DNA of 64,000 nt from Gnetum montanum (Eukaryota; Streptophyta; Gnetopsida; Gnetales; Gnetaceae): assembly GCA_015680685.1 (NCBI GenBank), contig MNCI01036292.1:615254-679253 (forward strand). The letters are read 5' to 3'. A program made the translations under genes and the position numbers. Position 1 is the first letter of the stretch, and each line of letters starts with the position of its first letter. This document shows, piece by piece, positions 14,112 to 25,918 of the stretch. Under the pieces are notes generated by a model. That model was not told where the DNA came from. It ran no database searches and saw only the letters and a program-made list of their open reading frames with translations.

Positions 14112-14490
14112 AGTGCTCTAAGAGAGTTCCTTGGGGTTTTCTTCCTGTGGAATCTATTTATTAGAGGTAATCCAGCACTGCCACCATGGTTAGGACTATA
14201 ACCTGACCAGAAAGGATGGCTAGTCCACTTTCTATCTCATTTCATCGAAATCCCATTATTCACCTCTCTAGGCTCTGCAACTCCATGTTGGCATGACCTA
14301 TGACCTCAAGTATAAATGCCTTAGGTCAAACCCCCAACGTTTACCTCAAGAGACATGTCTGTTATTACAACATGCCCTTTCGAATCTTAATCACAACTAC
14401 CCTTTCAATTCTTCTTAAGATAATGAGAACATTTATTATGAAGGGATACCATTTTTATTAGGCAACTGCATCATTTGGGAAGATGTGACA
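14112..14490 (-). repeat. 3' LTR (U3 part) of the CCR4-bearing element
   Basis: About 380 bp matching, with scattered differences, the joined sequence 19397-19550 plus 45674-45900. On the minus strand it starts TGTCACATC next to a PPT, the usual 5'-TG of an LTR. It is uninterrupted at 14254-14275, where it reads CCCATTATTCACCTCTCTAG, and so serves as an empty-site reference for the insertion at 19550. Left of 14112 similarity to the partner LTR stops, so R-U5 differs or has been replaced. Confidence 0.7.
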
Positions 14491-14502
14491 ATTACCCCCC
14501 TT
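14491..14502 (-). other. Polypurine tract of the CCR4-bearing element
   Basis: On the minus strand the sequence is AAGGGGGGTAAT and directly precedes the LTR's TGTCAC. A purine run immediately 5' of the 3' LTR primes plus-strand DNA synthesis in LTR elements. Its position fixes the element's orientation. Confidence 0.7.
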
Positions 14503-14789
14503 AGGTTTCATTCATCGTCAAAAAAAATCCACATTCTTAATCTTCTTCTTCTTCCAATGCTTTCTTTCATGATCCTGTGCTCCAATAATTTGATTTCTCC
14601 TTTGAACTTGACGTTATTTCTTGCTTATTATGCCAACAAAATATATGTGAGAAAGATTATATGGAAAATTAAATATTACTTTCTTGATACTTACTTTGTT
14701 TTCCAAGATAATGATAAGAAGTGAATTAAAGATCTACCAACTACCAATCACTAGTTCTAATGAAGGTCACACAATGTGCAACTCATATC

Positions 14790-16110
14790 TAGTTATTCAA
14801 GTGAAGGTAGGGAAAATTCTTTATTTCCAACTTGCATTTCCTTAGATATTTTATTAATATTATTGAAATATAAATTAAATATTGAATAAAATAATAAGAT
14901 CATAAAATAAAAGTAAGAGTGAGATCCCTCTTGATCTTGATCAACCTTATCAACTGATGGGAGTAACTGTACTTCTACCATAAGTGGTATATGATCANGA
15001 AAAGCTTGATCTTTATTCTTCTCAACTTCTTCTTTAGAAATCAATTCTAGCAACTTGGTAACTTAAGAGAATCTGGTATCATACCAAATATAATCCAAAG
15101 TCCCAATGAAGAATGTTGTTGACCCATCTTCATTAATCATTGCAAAATAATTTGTGAACTGTGGTTCTTGTTGAGTGCTATCCATCAACATCATCGGTTT
15201 TTGAATTCTAAAATTTGATTTATCTACTGAGGATTCAAAGTAAGTAGAATATATACTACCTAATGGAGTTACATGCTGAATTGATGGAAACATCATTTTC
15301 AAATCAATTTCATCTTCCAAAGATTCCTTTACAGATCCATATTTTAGAAATTGATAAACACTACTTTCGACCTTGGCATTGAAGTCTCCACAAAGAATAA
15401 ATGGAATTGGATCGGTGCAACTTAGGAAGAACTTCTTCTTCAAAATTTATTCTATTTTCTTAATCAAGTATGCTCCTTGACAAATTCTAACATCTGAACA
15501 TGTTGGTTTGGCAATTAAATGTGTGTAAACCATGCATACACATCTTCCTGATAAATGAACTTTTAGAATCACTACCAAGGCTATGTGATTTTTCCAAAAT
15601 CTTAACTATTCTTTCTTTACCATTACTTGAATTTCTAAAATTTCAAAAATAATATTTTCTAAACTCCATTCAAATATTTTTACCAATTCAAACTTGGGTT
15701 CTTTATAAAAGATCACACAACCATCTATGTTGTAATTCCTATAATATGTTAATCTATATAGCTCAAAAGAACAACTTCCATAAGAACCCTTTTGCTTGTA
15801 AATACCTTTGTATCGCATTTTTTTTGAAGTCTAGTTGAAATTGATATAGAAATTGCCATTGTAAGACTTCTTGTAAGCACAAGACATAAGCATCCAAATC
15901 TTGTAATTCTACAAAAATGCATGGGTATCGATATTCATGCCAATTCAAGGCCCATGATGGACATAGTGGATGTTGTTTCTTACTCACTAGTAATCTTGCA
16001 AGCATGCTGTATTTCATAACTTTCATTCTCATTCTTGGATTATTCTCTGTATCATTTCTCTTCATGAGTATCATACTCCTTTTTGAAATGAGATTTTGAG
16101 TCCCCATGTT
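14790..16110 (-). pseudogene. CCR4-like exonuclease, intronless, captured in an LTR element
   Basis: Minus strand, read in several frames. 16107-15763 holds the N-terminal part of an endonuclease/exonuclease/phosphatase (EEP) domain: CPSWALNW and then VLCLQEV with the catalytic glutamate. 15740-15610 holds IDGCVIFYKEPKFELV. 15443-15063 holds PFILCGDFNAKVESSVYQFL (GDFN motif), EPQFTNYFA and FIGTLDYIWYD. 15053-14950 holds LLELISKEE and a final DHIPLMVE (the catalytic DH pair). These are the ordered motifs of the CCR4 deadenylase family, which removes mRNA poly(A) tails. About 400 codons fit in 1.3 kb with no introns, whereas plant CCR4 genes normally have introns, so this looks like a retrocopy. 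At least three frame breaks make it a pseudogene. It lies in sense orientation about 300 bp from the element's PPT. One undetermined base is at 14998. Confidence 0.75.
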
Positions 16111-17109
16111 GTTCTTCCCTATGTTTTGATTACAAGATGGATTAATATACCCTTTTCTTGATGGTTGAAGATTTTTCTTTTTCTTAAACTAATTCTCCAA
16201 CTAATACATTAACTAATCATTAACTAATACATCGACTAATAATCAACTACATCAATTAAATAACTATATTACCTATTTTTATAATTAAATTATCAAATTT
16301 TAGTAATAGTTAACGACATCATATAATTTTAGTAATATGTAACTACATTATCTAATTTTAGTAATATTTAACAATATTATTTTTGATGACCTTTCAACCT
16401 CCATTGAGAACATTAATTCTAGTAGTGTAACTAATAATACATCAGAGTAATATTAAGACTATTTGTAAAGGTTATGTACTAAATCTTAAAGGTTAAAAGG
16501 TTAAGTTTATAATATTATTGAATGATAGGATGCTTAAATGATAAATCTAACTGAACCATTGAGTTCAAAAGGGTGAAAATTATTAAAAATGACTATTGAT
16601 ATGTTGAAAATAGACATTGTATGCTTGAGTGATACCAAAATTAAACTTTTGAGGATCTCGAGGTGCTATATTGGGCAAGATGTAAAAACTAATTTTTAGG
16701 GTTCCTTGGAATGGATTTGACTTCACCATTAGGTTTGGAAAGTTGAAAACTATAGGAAATAGCTCTTTTTTCATCGAAAAAGGCTTCTAAAATCAAAAGC
16801 TATGGCTTCAGGAGTTTAAGATATTTGGCATGAAAAACAAGAATTCTTGAGAGGTCATCTATCCCAGTTCTACTCCAGAGTAAGTGTGCTTAATTGTGGA
16901 ATTTTTATTTCTATTGTTACCACTACAAAAAATTCTAATTTTGAAAATTATTTTTACTAGTTCCTAATTTAAACTAATAGTTTAATGGTAAAAATTTAAA
17001 CTTTTCGTTAATTGATGGAAATTTCAAATTTTTCGATTAGTTGATGGACAATCAAAAATTTTATGTCATATAACAGAAAATTTTCCTTTTCATTGTGAAT
17101 AGTCATAGT

Positions 17110-17560
17110 GATGCACTGTTTCAAGGTTTGTGTGGTGGAGTTGAAGGTGGTGATGAGTGGGGAAGGAGGCAGTGATGGGCAGCATGGGTGGCAGTGATAG
17201 GTGACACGAGAGGTAGTGATGGGCGGCATGTATGGTAGTGATGGGTGGCATGGATGGTGGTGATGGGTAGTGTGTTTGGTAGGTAGCAAGCAAGAAGTAG
17301 GTAAGTGGTAGTGGTAGGCAAGTGAGGGTTTGGTGTTCTGGAACAATAGTAATGTTGTTAACTGTGGCAGTGAAAAACATAGTGAGAGGGTTTCTATGGA
17401 CTGTAGGTGAGGGTTTATATAGCAAATGATATAGCATGATCTAGGGTGTGGTAGTAGTAGTGAAAGCATGGTGAGGTAGGTAGTGAAAAATACAACAAGG
17501 GCTTCAACAGTAGGTGAGGGTTTGTGTAGATGTGGACGGTGCAGCACTAGCTAAAGGGTT
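17110..17560. repeat. G-rich minisatellite-like tract (GGCAGTGATGGG units)
   Basis: Between about 17150 and 17290 variants of GGCAGTGATGGGCGGCATGG recur every 18-24 bp. 17290-17560 holds a looser repeat with GGTGAGGGTTT. The G-rich strand is the plus strand, in sharp contrast to the AT-rich flanks. Confidence 0.6.
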
Positions 17561-18034
17561 TCATCACGATGGTAGGCAGTGATGGTAGATCAAGATGTGA
17601 TGCATGGTGGGCTATCACATGGAGTGGGAAATAGCTATTAGAAGGTCACGATATGGCACACAATAGTTGTTTTTGTATTAGGCTACATGGATCACGTGAA
17701 GGTTTGTGTGGCTAGCACAAGGGTCTATAGGGTTTGCATGAGAGCCTACATGGCCAGCGGAGGGCTTTGAGGTTGATGATGGAGTGGCTAACAAGTGGTG
17801 GTAAGTGCAAAGTTGAGGATGACTCTATTTCAGTAGTGCATCAATCTGTGGCAGAATGGTAGCACATGTGACTCCAGATCAAAAGGTTGTATGTTCAAAA
17901 ACAAGGGCAGCATAAGCGGTAGGGTAGACAACAGTAGCAGAGGTAGGTGGCCATGAGGTCATGTAAGTAATGACATGGTAGGTGGGCATAGGTTCACTCA
18001 TGAGGGAATTATTTTTTGTTTTTGGCGATGGAAT

Positions 18035-18165
18035 TGTGGCCTACTAGTGGCTTGGCCATGGTTGGCCACAAGCTTGGCCACAACTAGCTACGGTCTACCA
18101 ACGGCTTGGCTGCAATTGGTCATAAGCCTAGCTGTAGGCCTAGCCATAGTTGGCCACAGTAGGCA
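18035..18165. repeat. Degenerate tandem repeat of GGCTTGGCCAYAGTTGGCC type
   Basis: Repeated GGCTTGGCC / GGCCTAGCC and TTGGCCACA words at about 18-21 bp spacing. No coding sense beyond low-complexity frames. Confidence 0.5.
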
Positions 18166-19193
18166 CAGTCAACATTTTCTTAAATAATTATATATATTAT
18201 TTTTAAATGGATTTTTTTAACATCGGGATGGTCGGGGTTTGAACCCACAACCTTCCAATTAATTTTTTTTTTATAAAAAAATTCTATATATATATGTATT
18301 TGTTAAAGTAGGGGGTTGGGGTTTGAACTTGCAAATTCTTGCTTAAAAAAGGTTTTTTTTTTTAACTTTTTATTATTATTTTATTCCACCTTGCTTCAGC
18401 AGTTGACGAGGTGGTTTGGTTGATGAAAAGGTAAGGGTTTGGTATAGGTAAATGGAGATTTTGGTTTGATTCTTGACCATAAAATTTTGACCTTTGTTTT
18501 TCTTTCATTCAAATAATAAATTACTAATTTAATAATTTAATATTATTTTAATTCACATATAGAAAGAAAGTTTTAAATATCAATATCTCTCAAACTGTAA
18601 GTCCAATTGAGATGAAATTTGGACCATTGGAATTGTCTCGACAAGTACTATGCATTGAACAAAATTTCAAAAATGAAATTAATTTTTCAGAAATTAAAAA
18701 GAACAAAATACAGCCTATTTTTTTGAACTGACATTTTTAGGCTAATATATGGTAACTTGGAATTTTCTAGATTACTTGGATAGTGAATTTCAACCAAAAC
18801 AAGATCAATTGAAGTCATGGTTACTAGCTTTCTTGAAAGGAATTTAACAATGATCCTAATCAATTAATAATTATAGTATTAAGATGGGTAAACATTACTT
18901 GGGCTGGTATATCATTATCTTACCAACATCTCTTGTAATTGATGAAGCTTAATGAGGTATGATCAGATCTTCATTGGTTAATGATATTCATGAAAGAAAT
19001 TTTGCTAATTCTTGGGATCTAGATGCCTACTCCATTGTTTGTGAAGTTAATGGAAAGGTATCTTTTGACATGCATCACAAATATATGGTACATCTGATGA
19101 TGATCAATGGCTTTTATTGTAGCTTCAAGGTTTATCATCAAGTTCATGTTGTAGCTGGCCCATGATTCTGAATGGTCCTTGGTTCATGATTTT

Positions 19194-19204
19194 CTCTGGT
19201 ACCA
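19194..19204 (-). other. Primer binding site, tRNA-iMet type
   Basis: On the minus strand, four bases after the LTR's terminal CA comes TGGTACCAGAG, one mismatch from TGGTATCAGAG, the plant initiator tRNA-Met primer site. It shows that 19209 onward is a 5' LTR of a minus-strand element whose body lies to the left. Confidence 0.7.
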
Positions 19205-19208
19205 ATTA

Positions 19209-19550
19209 TGACATCCTATCCCCAGATGTCATGGAAAATGTCAAATATATCATATATTAGACATTATGCATACAATGAAAATATAACAATGCAAAATATA
19301 AGTGATATTTAGCATTATGTATAAAGGAAATAATAGGGAAAATACAAAAAAAGGAAAGAAAAAAATGTTTTATTGATATGGAAAATTGTATTTGGAGAGT
19401 GCTCTAAGAGAGTTCCTTGGGGTTTTTCTCCCTTAGGCATATATCCTTTAAAGGAAATCTAGCACTACCACCACGGTTAGGCCTATAATCTGATCAGAAG
19501 GGATGGCCAGTCCATTTCTTGTCCTACTTCACTAGGCTCCTATTACTCAC
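19209..19550 (-). repeat. 5' LTR of the CCR4-bearing element, distal part
   Basis: On the minus strand this part ends GGATAGGATGTCA, next to the PBS. From 19397 it matches 14112-14254. It stops abruptly at 19550, where the gypsy element begins; the other half lies at 45674-45900. Total LTR length is about 569 bp once the two parts are added and the target duplication is counted once. Confidence 0.75.
19546..19550. other. Target-site duplication, left copy (CTCAC)
   Basis: CTCAC here and CTTGC at 45669-45673 flank the gypsy element and differ by two transitions. Removing the element and one copy gives ATTACTCACCTCTCTAGG, matching the uninterrupted relative ATTATTCACCTCTCTAGG at 14258-14275. 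Confidence 0.75.
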
Positions 19551-21616
19551 TAAAACACCTCTAATTTTAGGCTCCTGCAACTCAAGAGAAAATTTTTCTA
19601 AGTGTCAAAACTTGGGTAAAACAAAAAAAAAAATTCTAAGTCTAATGTTACGTTGTGTAGTGTAGCACCATGGAACTCCTAATGTTTGCAAATTGTTTTC
19701 CAAGTCTACCTACTATGCTCTCTAGCACAGCTAGTGTAGCACATGTTTCCAAGGCCAGTTTGCACAAATGTCAGGCTAGAAGTGGTCAAAAGGGCACTAA
19801 GGATGGACTAAATAGTTTGACAAATTTTCTATCTCTAAGATTGTTAAGTTTGCTATGCTCTTTAGCTTGCCCAGCTTGACACATGTCCCAGTTGCTAGTC
19901 CACCCAGGTGCCAGGCTAGGAGTTGTCAAAGGTGCTTAGGATGGCAAAAATAGTTTGGCAAATTTTCTATCTTTGGGCTTGTTATGTTCCGCTACACTGC
20001 ATAGCATAGATAGTGTAGTAAGCTATTCAGGACTTAAATTTTTCTTAGTGTTGGACTAGACATGGAAGGTGCATTTAGCAATTGTTCAATTTCCAAGGCT
20101 ACCTCTCCTGCTTCATCCTTAGAGTGTGATCAATGTCCCATGGAAAAACATTTTAAGTTCTATCAAAATTCATTCAAAAATTGGTGTTACACCTTGCTAT
20201 GTTGTATAGCATAGACAACGTAATAGAGGTGCCAATGTTAAAAGTTTTTCAAGTATGAAATGAGGAGGTATCAAGCTATTTTGACATGGAAGAGGCACTT
20301 TCTGGTTGTTGAGGTTTCCTATCTTACTACATCCCAGAATGGCAGTTCCATGTTTAACAAAATTCACTAAAAATGAGTGCTATGCTTTGTTATGCTGTGC
20401 AGTGTAGATAGCGTAGAAGGTTAAAACCACAAAAGTTTTCTAAGTGTTCATGCTACGATTCATCACGCTAGGTAGCATAGAGTGTAACACTTGGCAAATC
20501 CCTCCGGATGCCTCCAAAAAGTTCTCATATCTGAGCATTGACCTTCATTTTAGCTCTAGCATCTATCTGGTAGGCAAGATCAGTAGTCTAATTTGTTTCT
20601 TGCACCCCCTATTGATCCCCAAAGTTGTCCCTATGCTTGACCCTACTCGAAAGAGGGGGGAAGATGTAGTCTCGGAGCATAGGCTCCAAGTTGCATTTTG
20701 GCATTGTTTGTAGGTACATGGTAGTCCTTTAGACTCTAGCACATGCAGTTGGGTATTATGGTCATAGTTTGGTAGATTTTTCGTCTTCGACGCTGTTCTG
20801 TAGAGTGTAGCACCATTAAGCTTGACACTCTGAGTGTAGCACACTAGTGTGACTTGTTGTTCACATTCATGCTATGTAGGACCCAAGACACGCAGCATAC
20901 AATCCACATCTCCCATCAACCTTGGCTCTATAAATACCCTAGTAATCAACATTCTAAAGGTTAACTTTGGTAGAAGATTGGCAAAAAAAATGTAGATGAG
21001 CAGCAAATCTCTACATTAGAGCATTCCAAGCACCTACTTCACACCTACACTTAAGCGTGACATCTAGCTGAGCATCGCACCTATCGCCCACACAGAATAA
21101 CAACTATCAGTCTAGCAAGATCCATCTCCTTTGCTATCAACACTACATCCACAACATCCTAGGAACTATGTTCATACTACCTTGCTATTCCATTGTGCTT
21201 GTCTGACACTACATGCCGGTTGTACACATCATTTAATCAAAAGTCATGTTCCCCCAATCTTTTGGTGGTGCATTTTATGACCTAAACTTTTATTTCATTT
21301 TCCTACAGCATATATTTCAAATTGTTGGCACACTTGTTTATTTCTATTATCAATATGTATTAATACATTCACATTGGTACACTCCCACTGTTATACATGT
21401 TATGCTCCTATCTGTTCTGACTCCCGCATGTGATGCTATAAAAATACCATTCGCAAACGATTATTAGACACCATGTATGTCCCTGTCTAATCGACCAAAC
21501 CACTCAGGGCATCCCATTTCTATTCTCTCTTGCATGACCCTCCCATATACTCGAGGCTAGGCTATGCACCTACAAACCTCTCAGTGTTCCAGCCACTGAC
21601 ATTTTCGAACACTATT
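19551..21616 (+). repeat. 5' LTR of the plus-strand gypsy element
   Basis: Starts TAAAACACC (partner LTR starts TGAAACACC) and ends near TTTTCGAACACTA. It aligns to 43823-45668 over its full length, with an extra stretch the partner lacks. It contains a TATAAATA box at 20929 and near-palindromic GCTACG/CGTAGC words in U3. The last two bases (21615-21616) are changed from CA. Confidence 0.85.
20929..20936 (+). promoter_or_regulatory. LTR TATA box
   Basis: TATAAATA within GCTCTATAAATACCC. The same box in the same context recurs in the other LTRs of the family (44985, 48628, and on the minus strand 51418 and 30143). Conservation in diverged LTRs supports it as the core promoter, with transcription starting some 25-35 bp downstream. 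Confidence 0.7.
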
Positions 21617-21649
21617 CCATTGAGCTTAGAGATAGCTCATTCCTTGCAA

Positions 21650-24560
21650 CATGTGGTAGATCTTGAGTGACTATTTAGCCTAGTGCAACCACAATGGTAG
21701 TCTCTTTGACTACAACATCAATCTCTTGAATGCACAAAATGTGATGAGGAGGGATACAACTTCTTATGTGAAAAGATCCAAGCGGGCCTTACCATTGGAT
21801 CGCTAGGAAGTCGAAGAAAAGTGCAATTTTGAAATCATCCACCAGAATGGAAGGGAGTTCCTTCCCATCTTGATGCAATTATACCACTCACTGAAATGTT
21901 CTAATGGATTTTGAACCAACATATTTGAATGAGTGGATCAAAAGAGCAAGACATAGTGTCTCACTATGATGAGCCCCTCCACAATGGGCCAGAAGAGCTT
22001 GAATCCCATTTCGAAGGTGGCAGTCCGCTCTATGCCTCAACCTCATAGTCCACTTTTGTGTTCCTTTCACACCAATCGTAGGCCTCCACCTCTTTTGCAA
22101 CATCTACAATGCTCCCACAGCCCAAACCTTCCCTAGTGGTAGGTAGGCATCAAATGCTATTAACGTAATATCATGTAAGGCCTTAGGCCTCCTTTCCCTT
22201 TATTATTCCTTCGCAGTCCATTCAATTTTTGCAGCCAACATCTGTGATGCCTACATTGCCATATGTACATACTATGCCCACCTCGCAACCCCAAATAATC
22301 CTTATTTCTATTACCTCTTCTATGCCAATCCCACTACCAACAACAACTCCAACCTCAACTGTGTGGTGGATAGCAACATCTTTTCCTACTATCAAATTTT
22401 CTCAGATGCCATAGTATATGTAGCCCCAAACATATCAAGCTTCACATATGGTGCAACTAACTATGGGGCCATGGGCTACTCTAGCAATAGGGCAGGTAAC
22501 CATTCCCACAACACCACTAATGATAGTCGCTCTAGTGACACCACCCATAGGGTTGTGGGCCACTCAGATGACACCACCAATGGGAATTGCTCTGACAGCA
22601 CCCCCAATAGGACTAGTAGCTACACCAAAAACACCACCAGTGATGGTCTCTCCAATAGTACCACTGGCAGTCCAACTAATGCAACCTTGCATAACACCTC
22701 CAGGTCTAGACCAAGCCTTTCAGCCCATTCAAACCCTCACCAATGAAGTCAAGTGACTTACAACCACTAGCTCTAAAATAGTCCGTGTAATGGACTTTTA
22801 TCAGGATGACCCTATTAGTCCCATCATGCCTCTACTCATATTACCCCCCAGAATCTAGGTCCCTCAATTTACAAAATACAATGAGAAGGTGACCTAAATG
22901 CTCACCTAGTCACGTTCTGTTCTAAATCTTTGTTACTACAACCATGGCCACATGTGATTGTTCATGTCTTTCCCATGTCCTTGATTGGCAAAGCTTTAAA
23001 CTGGTATTTCACACTTCCTTGTGCTTCTATTTCAACTTTGGAAGAGTTGCTGAGTCAGTTTCTAACTTGCTTCAAGTACAACTTGAAGCTGGAAGCCATC
23101 TTAGACCAACTCATGAATCTTAAACTAAAATATTTAGAACCTATCTAGAAATTCATACAACATTGGAGCGTTGCCTTAAATGAGATTTGTGAGCTAACTG
23201 TTGAAGCCCATCTACTAGTCATTTTTAAGGGTGTTGTAAACAAATTCATCAAATCCAAGCTATATTATTTAGCACCATGCTCCCTTAGCTAGGCCTTTGT
23301 TCAAACAAAAAGCATACAAGATGCAGTTGAGGCTAGCAGAGACTCAATTTACATTACTTACATGAATGTACATGCAAATAAAAATAAAAAAAAGGGGAAA
23401 TCCACTACAATCACTATGGCTGCTATGGCGAGTGAAGCCAAAAACAACAACAACAAATAGGAGGCTAAGGTGCCTAAGACCTCGATCACCACTAGCAAAA
23501 CGTTGAGCTCCAGTAATTTAGGGACCAACCAATCCATGGCATCAATAGCCACAATGCAAACTTCACTGAGGTTGAACTTTGAGTGTAAGGATCATACAAA
23601 ATACACCCCTTTGCTGATTAAGCCATCGAAGCTTTTAGATCAATTACTTAGTGTTAGGCATATTCAATATAAGAAAATGTCAGAAGATGTCTATAGGTAG
23701 AATGAGAGGTACTATGAGATCCTTTAGGACCCCTCTGTAGCTATGCCCAATGAGCCTCAAGTACCCAAAAAATTTTAGACTAGATTAATTTTGTAGCTAC
23801 CACCAGTTGTGTGGCCATGACACAGATTATTACTTAGCATTGAAAAATGACATCTAATGCATGATTGATCAAGGTATGCTGGTCCTTGATGAAAATAGTC
23901 GTGTTCAACTAGAGAACCAATCTATGAATGTCTATAAGGACCCATTGAACATTAGCGATGTAGGATATACCATTAACGCTATCAACATTGATGACAACGT
24001 AGAGTCAACACATGAGCTGTTTGTGGTCTGTGTGCCTTTTCGTGATGCAGAAAATTCAATGTCACCTAGGCCACAAGCCTCTTTCATCATTAAGGTATTG
24101 CTATAGAGGCCCATCACACCCTTCATAGTTAGGGCCACCCAAAATGTTGCTGCAACAACTTGGGCACCTTTTGTTATAAAGATGTCAAAACATACAAACC
24201 CCCCCCCCCCCCCCTCTGCCTAGAGTCCAATGGTTGGAACTACATCACAACCTTCTTGTCCAAGGAAGCATGATGAATGCCTAATTGACAAGATGATTGG
24301 AGAATGTCCTACACTAGGCACCCCTAAACCCATCCCCTTGTCAGTCGTCTTTATGGCCTTATTGCCAAAAGCCACAGACAACCACACACATGTGCAACAA
24401 TCAACCCCTAAGGCTCAAAAGCCCATTGTTCAACCAAAAGTCTCATCTCCTCCTCCTCAGGAAATATGTCTTTTAGGATGTATAGAGAAAACAAAAATCA
24501 CCAAAAAATCAGATGGTGCACAAGATTTCTTAGACGCACTCACATAGGTTAGACAAGCTT
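21650..24560 (+). pseudogene. Gypsy gag relic
   Basis: Plus strand, several frames. An N-terminal part near 21820-21900 shares NGREF-P-x-L with the sister gag at 49725. A Ser/Thr/Pro-rich stretch follows at 22229-22756. The capsid-type domain at 22860-23340 contains FPMSLIGKALNWYFTLPCAS and FLTCFKYNL, the W-Y-x-LP-x-SI...F pattern of Retrotrans_gag. A knuckle-like YHQLCGHDTDYYLALKNDI lies at 23790-23855. The region 24100-24560 is Pro-rich linker. No convincing primer binding site follows the LTR; comparison with the element at 47345 suggests that the PBS and gag start were deleted. A run of 16 C lies at 24199-24214. Confidence 0.7.
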
Positions 24561-24599
24561 TAAAACAAAAAAATACAACTTTAAGACTATACAATTTAA

Positions 24600-25270
24600 T
24601 AATGACTTCTGCAATGCATCATAAGGCTTTAATTTACATGTTGGCATCTATTCCTATTAAGGAAAATATGCTAGTAGAGTAAAGAATGATCCATGTTGTC
24701 ATGCTTCCACCTATGGCTGAAGAACCACGATCAACCCTTTTAACTTTTCATGATGAAGCCATTAAAGTTGATCCTAAAAGGGGTCAAGTAACCACTGCCC
24801 CTATGTTTATAACAATTTGTGTAGGTCAATAAAGGATTCATAGGGTGCATGTTGATGATGGAGCCATAACCAACGTAATTTTGTTCCCTGTTGTTGATAG
24901 GCTAGGCCTAGTGGACTAAATCAGGCCCATAACAACTTCTTGTTTGAAGTCATTCAATGGGGCACACGTCGTGGTTAAGGGAATCATCAATATTGATTTT
25001 GTGGTAGGGGGTCAGTTCCCCACTAGTGCAAAGCTCATTGTGGTAGAAGAGATTCCTAGGTTCAATTTAATCCTGGGAAGATTATGGTTAGCCAAATTAA
25101 GGGTTTTCTGTTCACCGATACACCAAGAGATCCACCTACCCTGTGCAGGTGGAGAGGTGGTGATCTTTGGTGATGATGTAAACCCTTAGGCTATTAACAA
25201 TATAGATACAGAGCAAGGGTTAGAGATAGAAGTCTCCGAAGATCCATCACCCATTTGCAACAAAATCTAG
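24600..25270 (+). pseudogene. Gypsy aspartic protease relic
   Basis: The best frame is 24944-25189, preceded in neighbouring frame by HVDDGAITNV at 24850-24880, where an active-site D-(S/T/G)-G-A is expected; here it is DDGA. Downstream come SFNGAHVVVKG, VVEEIPRFNLILGRLWLAK and SPIHQEIHLP. Upstream, PPM...LTFHDEAIKVDPKRGQVTT aligns to the same region of the minus-strand element (63640-63760). It cleaves the polyprotein in an active element. Interrupted by stops. An acidic stretch with EEYFLKSSRPYAFP at 25360-25400 is the end of this coding block. Confidence 0.75.
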
Positions 25271-25544
25271 TGTTGTTGAGCAAGTGAACCAAGCAAAACT
25301 AATGATTTGTGTGAGGAAACTACATGGGCAAAGTTGCCTTTTCTAGTGATAGATGACAACTTAGAAGAGTATTTCCTCAAGTCTTCTAGGCCTTATGCCT
25401 TTCCTAACCCACATCAGGTTAGGAAACATTTATGTGATTAGGGCATGTCCCTAATTTCCTCCTTTACTTCTCTTGTTCTTAATGCTTTTGTTTGTATAGT
25501 TTCGATTTTGCATTATGTTTACCTTTCAAGTTAGTTATACAACC

Positions 25545-25735
25545 ATGACCCAAAATGGCCTTAAACTATTGCATGGCTTGCCAAGACCTAAAAATGGTAA
25601 CTCACTCTCTGTTACAACTAGCCATGACACTAAATGGCCTTAAACTAGCCATGGCTTAAAATGGCCTTTAACTATAGCATGGCCTGAAATGGCCTTAAAC
25701 TAGCCATGGCTTGAAATGGCCTTAAACTACAGCGG
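25545..25735 (+). repeat. Tandem array, about 27-28 bp unit (GGCCTTAAACTAGCCATGG)
   Basis: Five to six units of the form (C)CATGGC(C/T)T(G/A)AAATGGCCTTAAACTAG. It stands between the protease and the 3' end of the antisense gene. The equivalent spot in the minus-strand element (62810-62945) has a related array. The core CTTAAACTAGC also occurs in the post-integrase arrays. Confidence 0.75.
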
Positions 25736-25918
25736 GGGGCCCACAAGGGGCATAACTACATCAACAAAAACACCAGGAAAAGGAAATAAAACAAGCATCA
25801 TACTTTTTATTAAATGGTAAATGCAATACATAGTTCAAAATTATGTTCACTTTCAAAGTTACAATATTGCCCAACAATGGGGTTACATTTCAAATATTTT
25901 AAAATATCAATGTATGGG

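Larger units (their letters stand above)
16111..19193. other. Internal region of the CCR4-bearing element, no gag or pol seen
   Basis: No retroelement protein motif was recognised on either strand. 16150-17100 is AT-rich with ATTAACTA-type repeats near 16200-16380. 17110-17560 and 18035-18165 are low-complexity tandem repeats (separate entries). 18200-18340 has two similar blocks with GGGGTTTGAAC. 18550-19190 is unassigned. The translations of 17008-17547 are His/Pro/Thr-rich products of the repeat and are not taken as a gene. Confidence 0.5.

Noticed and set aside
14998-14998. Undetermined base N inside the CCR4-like gene
   Set aside because: A sequencing gap of one base; it falls just before the DH motif and says nothing biological.
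17008-17547. Minus-strand 179-codon open frame
   Set aside because: It is a His/Pro/Thr-rich translation of a minisatellite, open in several frames at once.
18220-18340. tRNA-like GGGGTTTGAACC blocks
   Set aside because: Only a T-arm-like word is present; no acceptor stem, D-arm or anticodon arm could be placed.
24199-24214. Run of 16 cytosines
   Set aside because: A simple homopolymer, possibly with sequencing or assembly length error; no functional context.
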